Shown: positions 1 to 5,483 of the stretch, one piece after another
How positions within the stretch are numbered: position 1 is the first letter of the stretch
Layout of the letters: each line of letters begins with the position of its first letter
From: Rhodocyclales bacterium
Lineage (GTDB): Bacteria > Pseudomonadota > Gammaproteobacteria > Burkholderiales > Rhodocyclaceae
Reading direction: 5' to 3'
Assembly: GCA_021413665.1 (NCBI GenBank)
Contig: JAIOPW010000113.1
Location: 1-11,020 of the forward strand
DNA length: 11,020 nt
Notes under the pieces: model-generated
Databases searched by the model: none
Seen by the model: the letters and a program-made list of their open reading frames with translations, nothing else
What the model was told of the DNA's origin: nothing
Translations under genes and position numbers: made by a program

Positions 1-710
1 GTGGTCAGCGGGTTGATATTGAGGGTGACCGTGCCGCCGGAGACGACGCTGGTGGCCATCAGGTTGGCATTGAGGTCCTTGGGCACTCCCGTTGCTTCGT
101 CCAGATAGTCGTCGCCGCCGTTGGCATCCACCAGCCTGGCGATGACGATGCCGGTGTAGCTGCCGACATTGACGGTAAATTTGCCGGTGGCGTCGAGCGT
201 GGATTCCCCCAGCTTGGTCGTGCCGTCGGCGGCGTAGATCTCGACTTTGAGGCCGTTGCCGCCGAGTACGGGGCCGGCAACGACGATGCCGGAAATGATG
301 TTATTGACCACGGCAGCGACGGCACTGCCGCCGCCACCCGCTGCGGCTGCGACGCCGCCAAGGGCCAAGCCGCCAAGTCCCAGTCCGCCGAAGCCGGTAC
401 CACCCGCCGCCGCACCCGACCCGGCGGCAGCATCCCCCGCTGCCGCCGTAGCGGGTGTGCCGCCCGCAGCCGCTTCGCCTGCCGCAGGCTCGGTGACGGC
501 GCCGGTATCGGCTTGCGCCAGTTGCATGGAGGCGTCGGTCGGGGCGGATGTGGCGTCATCTTCGCTCCGCGCTGTTGCTTCGTCTCCGGAATCCCTGTTC
601 CTGCCTTCCCTGGGGTCGCGCATCTTGCGCTGGGTGTTCCTGGCGGGTGCCGTCACACCATGATTGCCGGCGATGGTGTTGAGCAGGCCGTGGAGGTCAA
701 AGTTTCCCAT
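1..710 (-). CDS. N-terminus of a large type I-secreted surface protein/adhesin (partial)
   Basis: Reading from ATG at 710, the frame stays open to the window edge, giving 236 residues of a protein that continues beyond it. Residues 1–80 are polar, charged and probably disordered. Residues 78–102 are an Ala/Gly/Thr-rich linker. Residues 103–135 form a glycine-zipper-like hydrophobic stretch (GFGGLGLGGLALGG followed by Ala/Gly). From about 138 a beta-rich, Ig-like segment begins (SGIVVAGPVLGGNG, then DGTTKLGEST, YLDEATG, GGTVTLNI). There is no Sec signal peptide, as expected for a type I substrate, whose signal is C-terminal. The start is supported by AGGA about 8 nt upstream and lies 20 bp after the HlyD-family stop, so the gene is the operon's last visible member and the probable cargo. 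Repeats, RTX motifs and the C-terminus are out of view, so 'giant adhesin' is inferred from context and N-terminal style. It could also be another large exported repeat protein. Confidence 0.75.
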   Translation of the reverse strand, partial: MGNFDLHGLLNTIAGNHGVTAPARNTQRKMRDPREGRNRDSGDEATARSEDDATSAPTDASMQLAQADTGAVTEPAAGEAAAGGTPATAAAGDAAAGSGAAAGGTGFGGLGLGGLALGGVAAAAGGGGSAVAAVVNNIISGIVVAGPVLGGNGLKVEIYAADGTTKLGESTLDATGKFTVNVGSYTGIVIARLVDANGGDDYLDEATGVPKDLNANLMATSVVSGGTVTLNINPLT

Positions 711-730
711 GATGTGTTTCCTTTGATGAA

Positions 731-1897
731 CTAGCGTTCCGACAGTGATTCGGCAAGGGTCTTGGTGATCGGTTTGGTGATGTAGGCGAGCACGCTCTGG
801 CTACCGGTGGTGATGTCCACCGTGGCGGTCATGCCGGGCTGGATTGCAACGGGTTTGCCGGGGTGCTGGCGGTTGCGAACCGCCAGCGCGGTTTCGTCGA
901 TACGGATGTGGACGCGGTAATACGCCTGGTCGCCGTGCTGGGTTTTCTCGAAGAGGGCGTCGGGGCTGATGTAGATGACCTGGCCGCGCAGGACGCCGTA
1001 GATGCTGTAGTCGAAAGCGTCGAGCTTGATGGCGGCGGGCAGGTCCTTGCGGATGTAGGCGATGTCGGCGGGTTTGAGCTTGGCTTCGACAATCAGCGCG
1101 CTGCCGGTGGGCAGCAGTTCCATGATGACGTCGCCGGGACGCACCTTGGCGCCGGGCGTGGTGAGCTGGATGTTATTGACCAGGCCGTCGGCGGGCGCCG
1201 TTATCTCGGTGCGCTCGAAGACAGCGGTGCGCTCGGCCAGTGCCTGCTGCTGGGTGGAGAGGTCTTCTTCGGCCTTGGTCATCTCGGCCTGGGCGTCCTG
1301 GAAGTATTTGTTGCGCCGGTTGGTGATCTGGCCCTTGAGGTCGGCCACCTGCTTTTGCAGGCGGATGACTTCGGCCTGGCCGATGTCGCCGGTGGCCAGC
1401 AGCTTTTCGGAGAGCGTGAGTTCTTCGCGCACCAGTCCCAGGCTTTCTTGCAGTGCGGCGACTTCGGCCCTGATCGCCCCCTGGCGGCGCTGGAAGAGTT
1501 CGGTCTGGTTCTGCACGAAAGCCGGATGCGCGCGCACATCGGCGGGGAATGCAAGCGGGCGGTTGAAGACTTCGGCTTGCAGGCGGATGAGCGTGGCTTT
1601 CAGCGCCGCCACCTTGCCCAGGCTGTCGCGCCAGGCGGCTTCGGCCTGGCTGCGGTCGAGCCGGGCGAGCACCTGTCCCTTCTTGACATTTTCGCCTTCG
1701 CGCACCAGCAGGCTTTCGATGACGCCGTCGTTGGCTGACTGGATCACCTGGGTGCGGGAGGTGGCGATGACCTGACCCTGGGCGCGGGCGATCTGGTCAA
1801 GATCGGAAAAGCCGGCCCAGGTGCCGAGGGTGGCGACGATGATGAACACCAGAAGGATGAGCCAGCGGCTGCCGGACGCGGGTTGAAGGAAGTTCAT
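731..1897 (-). CDS. HlyD-family type I secretion periplasmic adaptor (membrane fusion protein)
   Basis: A 388-residue protein that would bridge the inner-membrane ABC exporter and the TolC-like channel (LapC/HlyD role). A short cytoplasmic N-terminus is followed by one membrane helix (about 11–30). The first half of the barrel-sandwich (lipoyl-like) domain spans about 41–82 (DGVIESLLVREGENVKKGQVLARLD). A long, Gln/Glu/Ala-rich coiled-coil hairpin spans about 85–228, the second lipoyl half begins at TAPADGLVNNI (about 233), and a beta-barrel runs to about 370. The C-terminal IQPGMTATVDITTG matches the HlyD-family signature region. Length is usual for the family. The start is well fixed: GGAGGAG lies just upstream and the ATG overlaps the preceding ABC stop as ATGA, suggesting translational coupling. 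No defects are seen. Its partner exporter is frameshifted, so this adaptor may have no working inner-membrane partner unless another copy exists elsewhere. Confidence 0.93.
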   Translation of the reverse strand: MNFLQPASGSRWLILLVFIIVATLGTWAGFSDLDQIARAQGQVIATSRTQVIQSANDGVIESLLVREGENVKKGQVLARLDRSQAEAAWRDSLGKVAALKATLIRLQAEVFNRPLAFPADVRAHPAFVQNQTELFQRRQGAIRAEVAALQESLGLVREELTLSEKLLATGDIGQAEVIRLQKQVADLKGQITNRRNKYFQDAQAEMTKAEEDLSTQQQALAERTAVFERTEITAPADGLVNNIQLTTPGAKVRPGDVIMELLPTGSALIVEAKLKPADIAYIRKDLPAAIKLDAFDYSIYGVLRGQVIYISPDALFEKTQHGDQAYYRVHIRIDETALAVRNRQHPGKPVAIQPGMTATVDITTGSQSVLAYITKPITKTLAESLSER

Positions 1898-2904
1898 GGG
1901 GTCTCCTCCGGCTTGCCGGAATGCATGTCCTGCGACGTGCGCGCCTGGGCGGCACTCTGGCGCAGCCGCTCGAGCACGGTCGCCTTGGGGCCGTCGATGA
2001 CACCGCCCCCCGGAAGCAAGACGATGAAGCGGTCGACAAGGCCGAGCAGGACCGGCTTGTGGGTGACAAGGATCAGGGTTTGTTCAGGGGCGATGGCTTG
2101 GCGCAAAACGGCAAGACTTCGTTGCTCGGTTGCCTCGTCCATGGCGGCCGTGGGTTCGTCGAGTAGCCAGGCGGCGGGAGTGGAGAGCAGGAGCCGGGTG
2201 AGTGCGATGAGCTGCTTCTGCCCGCCGGAAACGCCATTCCCACCCTCGAAGATCGGCATGTCCAGCCCCTGCGGATGGCTGGCGATGAGTTGATCCAGGC
2301 CGATCCTGCGGCTGGCGTCGAGCAGTGCGGCCTCGTCAACACCGCCGAGTCCGAGCGTGAGGTTGTCGCGCAAGGTGCCGGCCAGGAGTTTTACGTCCTG
2401 CGGCAGATAGCCCAGGCGCGCGGACAGGTGGGCGCGGTCGATCTGCTGGATGTCGAGGCCGTCGAGCAGCACCTGCCCTTCGCCCGGCGCAAAGAGGCCG
2501 GCCATGAGCTTGAGCAGGGTGGATTTGCCCGCTCCGATGGGGCCGAGGATGGCGACTTTCTCGCCGGGGCGGATCAGGGTGAGCGGCAGCGTCAGGGGGC
2601 GCGGGCGGCCGGGGTAGGCGAACTTGAGGTTTTCGATGCGCCATTCGCCGTGGATGTGTTCGGGAGTCAGGGGCAGCGCCACGGCATGGTTGTCGCCTTG
2701 CAGGGCAAAGACCTTTTCCAGGCTGTCGAGCGCGGCGCGGGCGTGCGCCCACTGGACGATGAGTCCGGGCAATGCGGCGATCGGCCCCAGCACGCGCCCG
2801 GAAAGGATGGCGCAGGCGATCAGCCCGCCCATGGTGAGATCGGTGCTGGTGGAGGCAATCCAGGCGCCGATGGCGACCAGCAGGATGTAGCTGGCCTGCT
2901 GCAT
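1894..2904 (-). CDS. ABC exporter, 3' fragment: helices 5–6 and intact ATPase domain
   Basis: The first ATG in this frame is at 2904, giving 336 residues; the true frame begins about 13 codons earlier, at the break. Two membrane segments (about 5–20 and 28–50, with the family motif MGGLIACAILSGR) precede a complete nucleotide-binding domain. It has Walker A GPIGAGKST at 121–129, Q-loop Gln169 (GYLPQD), signature VSGGQ at 225–229 (Val in place of the usual Leu), Walker B WLLDEP with Glu250, and switch His282 (LVTHK). All ATPase motifs are intact, so the decay, if real, looks recent. An independent product would need internal initiation at 2904, which lies inside the shifted part of the upstream frame, and would lack helices 1–4. 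Confidence 0.7.
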   Translation of the reverse strand: MQQASYILLVAIGAWIASTSTDLTMGGLIACAILSGRVLGPIAALPGLIVQWAHARAALDSLEKVFALQGDNHAVALPLTPEHIHGEWRIENLKFAYPGRPRPLTLPLTLIRPGEKVAILGPIGAGKSTLLKLMAGLFAPGEGQVLLDGLDIQQIDRAHLSARLGYLPQDVKLLAGTLRDNLTLGLGGVDEAALLDASRRIGLDQLIASHPQGLDMPIFEGGNGVSGGQKQLIALTRLLLSTPAAWLLDEPTAAMDEATEQRSLAVLRQAIAPEQTLILVTHKPVLLGLVDRFIVLLPGGGVIDGPKATVLERLRQSAAQARTSQDMHSGKPEETP

Positions 2905-3602
2905 GAAGGCGGCGAGATAGCTGGCCTGCTCGCTGTAGCGCTGGCACCGGCGGCCTTGATGCTTTCCGCGCTTTCGACGGTTTCGACCAGCAGGCCGAGC
3001 TTGCGGTTGGCGGCGGCATTGCCGGATTCGGCATGGCGCGCGATGCGGCGGCGGTAGAGCAGGCCGATGGCGAGCGCCAGCACGAAAAAGACCACCGGGA
3101 TGGCGGCCATCTTCACCCCGGCAAGCAGTGCGATGACGGCGAGGAAGATCAGCGCGAAGGGCGTATCGACGACGAGGTAGAGGGTGGCCGAGGACGCGAA
3201 GCGCCGGATCATTTCGTAGCTGCGCAACTGGGCGGAGAGCGTGCCGACGCTGGCCGGGAACTGATCCATGCGGATGCCCAGCAGCCGGGCGAAGATGGCG
3301 TCGGAGAGTTCGAGGTCCATGCCCGTGACGCCGGACTCCAGCACATGGGCGCGAGCGAACTTGACGACGAGCTCGAGCACGATGGCGATGAGTACGCCGA
3401 CGGTGAGGACCAGCAGCGTGGAGATGCCCTGGGTGGGGATGACGCGGTCGTACACCTGCATGCTGTAGAGGGCCGCCGCCAGGGCGAGCGTATTGGCCAG
3501 CAGCGAAGCCACCGCGGCCTGGACGAAGATGTCCTTGCGCGCCACCAGCGCGTTCCTGAACAGGGCGTACGCGGTACCCGGGATTGGGTTGGCGGTGAAC
3601 AT
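2820..3602 (-). CDS. ABC exporter, 5' fragment: membrane-domain half (helices 1–4)
   Basis: As written, translation from ATG 3602 gives 260 residues. Residues 1–220 are genuine exporter sequence. A first helix lies around 27–47, followed by SMQVYDRVIPTQG, typical of type I exporters. Further helices lie near 60–82, 139–162 and 164–183, and the second coupling-helix region (KLGLLVETVESAESIKAAG) at 201–219. Residues 221–260 are out-of-frame Ser/Pro-rich nonsense ending at a stop at 2820. It contains no ATPase, so it cannot drive export alone. GGGGAA lies upstream of the start, within the end of the TolC-family gene. Confidence 0.7.
   Translation of the reverse strand: MFTANPIPGTAYALFRNALVARKDIFVQAAVASLLANTLALAAALYSMQVYDRVIPTQGISTLLVLTVGVLIAIVLELVVKFARAHVLESGVTGMDLELSDAIFARLLGIRMDQFPASVGTLSAQLRSYEMIRRFASSATLYLVVDTPFALIFLAVIALLAGVKMAAIPVVFFVLALAIGLLYRRRIARHAESGNAAANRKLGLLVETVESAESIKAAGASATASRPAISPPSCSRPATSCWSPSAPGLPPPAPISPWAG
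2888..2930. repeat. 13-bp direct repeat with 30-bp period beside the exporter frameshift
   Basis: The 13-mer tagctggcctgct occurs at 2888–2900 and again at 2918–2930, exactly 30 bp apart. In the coding strand the two copies encode QASY twice, ten residues apart. The repeat lies within 15–55 bp of the exporter frame break. It may be ordinary codon reuse in a helix or may have promoted slippage; only the repetition itself is seen. Confidence 0.75.
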
Positions 3603-4864
3603 CACGGCATTTCCCCGATGTGCAGGCGCAAGCGGGCGCGCGCGGCGATCTGCTGGGCGTCCACGTCGGCGAGGGCGGTCTGCGCCTGGATCAGCTCGCG
3701 CGCGGCGTTGATGACATCCAGCCAGTTTCGCTTGCCGGCGACGAAGAGACGATCGTAAGAGGCCAGTACCTCGGCGCTGGCCTTGATGGTGCGCTGGAAG
3801 TGCCGTTTGCGGTCGCTGCTGGCCAGATGCTCTTCGTAGTCGGTGGTGATTGTTTCGGTCAGGTCGCGGCGGGCGGCATCGAGGTTTTCGCGCAGGCCGA
3901 TGATGCGGGCTTCGGCGGCGTCGATGTTGGCAGCGGCGGAGCGGCCGGCACCAGGGGTGTATTCGAGGACCAGCATGATGCGGCTGTCGTTGGTGGTCGC
4001 GCCGGCGGCAGATGCGTTGCCGCGCTGGTGTTGGGCGCGCAGGTTCAGGGTCGGCCATAGTGCCGCGCGCCGCTGCTGTGTTTCGTGCCGGGCGGTTTCG
4101 ATGTCGGCTTCGAGACGTTTGAGCGCGGCGGAGCGTACTGTGGCTTGCGCGATCAGTGCCTCGAGAGCGGGCAGCGGGCGGTCGCTGCCGATGCTCGTAT
4201 CCGCTGCGGCGAGGTCTTGCGAGCGCAGGGGCTGGCCCGTCATTTGCGACAGCCGGGCCAGTGCGCTGCGCTCGGCGGACCGGGCGGCGGCAAGGTCGCC
4301 TTGCGTTTGCGCCAGGCGCGCCGCGACAAGTTCGCGATCGACTTCGCCGGAGGCGCCGGCCTGGATGCGCCGGCCCACGCTCTCGGCATAGATGTTGAGC
4401 AAGGCGACGCCCTTGTCCAGCGCCTCGCCGCGCCCGCGGGCCTGCACCCACGCGGCCCAGGCGGCCGTAACGCGCAGGGCGAGCGTGTATTCGGTATCCG
4501 TGACCGATATCCGTGTTGCATTCTCACGCGATTGGGCTGCTTCCAGTCCGGCGTCGAGCCGCCCCCCCGCCCACAGGGGCTGCTGCACCGTCAGTACGGT
4601 GGCGGACTCCCCTTTGTCCTGTAGCAACTGAATCGACGGGGTCGGGAAATACTGGGAGCGCGCGGCTTCGACTTCGGCTTGCGTGGCCTTGACTTCGGCA
4701 TGGCGGGCGGCAATGCCGGGGTGATTCCGGATGGCCTGGGCGATGAGCCCGTCGAGGCCATGGGGTGGCATGGCGTGGGCGGTGGCAAGCCCCAGAAGCA
4801 CCAGCCAGGCTGGCAGAAGAACGACGCGGCGGTAGTTGCAAGAAAGGGACAAACGAATCTCCAT
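3602..4864 (-). CDS. TolC-family outer-membrane efflux channel of the type I system
   Basis: A 420-residue outer-membrane factor (LapE/TolC role) that would complete the envelope channel with the HlyD adaptor and ABC exporter. With start ATG 4864 it has a clear signal peptide: Arg-containing n-region, hydrophobic core VVLLPAWLVLLGLA, cleavage site AHA. The mature part is mainly long Ala/Arg/Glu-rich helices in two OEP-type halves. Each half has the expected family turn near its strand region: SIQLLQDKGESATVLTVQQPLWAGGRLDAG early, then TLNLRAQHQRGNA and LVLEYTPGAGRSA later. The C-terminal helix ends near RLRLHIGEMP. The frame is open upstream to 4957, but those 31 residues do not resemble a signal sequence. 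ATG 4864 has no good ribosome site; TTG 4852 does and is an alternative start. The gene heads the operon and its stop overlaps the ABC start as TGATG. Confidence 0.88.
   Translation of the reverse strand: MEIRLSLSCNYRRVVLLPAWLVLLGLATAHAMPPHGLDGLIAQAIRNHPGIAARHAEVKATQAEVEAARSQYFPTPSIQLLQDKGESATVLTVQQPLWAGGRLDAGLEAAQSRENATRISVTDTEYTLALRVTAAWAAWVQARGRGEALDKGVALLNIYAESVGRRIQAGASGEVDRELVAARLAQTQGDLAAARSAERSALARLSQMTGQPLRSQDLAAADTSIGSDRPLPALEALIAQATVRSAALKRLEADIETARHETQQRRAALWPTLNLRAQHQRGNASAAGATTNDSRIMLVLEYTPGAGRSAAANIDAAEARIIGLRENLDAARRDLTETITTDYEEHLASSDRKRHFQRTIKASAEVLASYDRLFVAGKRNWLDVINAARELIQAQTALADVDAQQIAARARLRLHIGEMP
4859..4862 (-). promoter_or_regulatory. Ribosome-binding site favouring a TTG start for the TolC-family gene
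   Basis: On the minus strand GGAG lies 6 nt before TTG (4852–4850), the fifth codon after ATG 4864. ATG 4864 itself is preceded by CCGTCCGTT, which has no Shine–Dalgarno character. Both starts keep the signal peptide, so the choice alters only four residues. Confidence 0.35.
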
Positions 4865-5224
4865 AACGGACGGGCACGGACGGAAGCCCAAGCGGCAACG
4901 ACTGTTGCCTGTCAGCGCAGCGTTGCAAAAGCGGTAAATTCGCGTTCGGCGAGCCATCCGTTCCCAGCCAGCATCTTTGGTGGGTCGCCGGCCGCCGTCT
5001 TGCCAGCGCCGACTTCTGCCTGTTTTCTGCCTTTTCCGCGTGCTATTTCACAATATTCCTTTTGCATTGTTTTCGCCGTACACACGGTGCGCCGATCAAG
5101 CGGGCTATCTACTGATCTGAACCAAAACATGGACGGCGCAAAAAAGTTTCAGGCCGCTACTATCGATTTCCATGTATCTGCTTCCAATGCTTGCTGCCAA
5201 GTCGCCGGACAGACCAGCTACCGC

Positions 5225-5249
5225 GCCACGCCACGCCATGCCATGCCAA
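5225..5249. repeat. Five tandem GCCAN pentamers
   Basis: Five head-to-tail units read GCCAC, GCCAC, GCCAT, GCCAT, GCCAA. The array lies about 50 bp upstream of the TATAAT. Such short arrays can change copy number by slippage, but with only five imperfect units this is speculative. Confidence 0.7.
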
Positions 5250-5301
5250 ACGTCAGGTCCCTGGGTGCCGGAAACCATCGCTGTCCTGTGGCTTTGGCCC
5301 C

Positions 5302-5307
5302 TATAAT
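5302..5307 (+). promoter_or_regulatory. Candidate −10 element of the SARP-type regulator gene
   Basis: A perfect TATAAT stands in this high-GC region, 177 nt before the start codon at 5484. At 16–18 bp spacing the −35 region (around 5278–5285, CGCTGT or nearby) is poor, which would suit an activator-dependent promoter. The transcription start would be near 5314, leaving a leader of about 170 nt. Consensus match only; no experimental support. Confidence 0.4.
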
Positions 5308-5318
5308 TGCGCACTGCC

Positions 5319-5336
5319 GTTAGCGGATCGTTAGTG
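5319..5336 (+). promoter_or_regulatory. SARP-style heptamer direct repeat (candidate operator)
   Basis: GTTAGCG (5319–5325) and GTTAGTG (5330–5336) match at 6 of 7 positions and are separated by 4 bp, an 11-bp period. SARP regulators are known to bind heptameric direct repeats at 11- or 22-bp period. The gene downstream encodes a SARP-type DNA-binding domain, so autoregulation is plausible. Relative to the TATAAT the repeat would lie at about +6 to +23, more consistent with repression, unless another promoter is used. Confidence 0.35.
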
Positions 5337-5349
5337 AAACCGGGCCATT

Positions 5350-5365
5350 CGTGATCGATTTCACG
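5350..5365. promoter_or_regulatory. CRP/FNR-family-like operator palindrome
   Basis: CGTGA-TCGATT-TCACG is a perfect inverted repeat with arms of 5 and a 6-bp spacer, and keeps the GTGA-N6-TCAC core of CRP-type sites. It lies about 119 bp before the regulator start codon and about 43 bp downstream of the TATAAT. No good −10 is seen at the distance expected for class II activation, so a repressing or alternative-promoter role is as likely. The binding protein is unknown. Confidence 0.45.
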
Positions 5366-5483
5366 GTCCGATTCCTGCCGAGTACACGAATTTTGAAGAT
5401 CCGCGAAGCGCCCCCCGGAAGGTTTCGCCCGCAAGGTACGCAGCCCCGATCTACGCCAACACCGGTAATCAGATGGCAACCCG

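Larger units (their letters stand above)
1894..3602 (-). pseudogene. Type I secretion ABC exporter (LapB/RtxB type), frameshifted
   Basis: Together the two frames encode one ABC exporter with fused membrane domain and ATPase: the first four membrane helices in the frame starting at 3602, the last two and the complete nucleotide-binding domain in another frame ending at 1894. The switch lies around 2943, after residues SIKAAGA in the first frame and before RYSEQASY in the second. Bringing the frames together needs 1 (mod 3) extra bases. From memory of the family, about 20–25 residues normally stand between these motifs (a charged segment with an RRW-like motif), so this looks like a small out-of-frame deletion rather than one miscalled base. 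The start overlaps the TolC-family stop as TGATG and the end overlaps the HlyD start as ATGA. The N-terminal C39-like domain of many LapB/RtxB proteins is absent. A sequencing or assembly error cannot be excluded. Confidence 0.8.
4865..5483. other. Divergent intergenic control region, no convincing gene
   Basis: 619 bp separate the divergent TolC-family and SARP-type genes. The part around 5030–5170 is visibly richer in A+T than the flanking genes. Short frames present here (for example minus 4912–5130) lack a ribosome site and recognisable protein character. The plus-strand side holds a TATAAT, a heptamer direct repeat, a GTGA-N6-TCAC palindrome and a GCCAN tandem array, listed separately. 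No confident −35/−10 pair is seen for the minus-strand operon, and no tRNA, riboswitch or terminator is recognised. Confidence 0.7.

Noticed and set aside
422..450. TAAAG (residues 88–92) of the surface protein as a LapG-type cleavage site
   Set aside because: It resembles the di-alanine cleavage motif, but Ala/Gly runs occur by chance in this linker, no LapA-like retention domain precedes it, and no lapG or lapD is in the window.
863..1738. A 291-codon plus-strand frame opposite the HlyD-family gene
   Set aside because: It is a mirror of the coiled-coil adaptor in a GC-rich codon pattern; no ribosome site or family resemblance.
4981..5100. A sigma-54 (−24/−12) promoter for the secretion operon
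   Set aside because: A TGGC on the minus strand is followed at the right distance only by GGCC rather than TTGC; the match is too weak to call.
4912..5130. A 72-codon minus-strand frame in the intergenic region
   Set aside because: No ribosome site, no recognisable protein features, and it runs into the upstream region of the channel gene; most likely chance.
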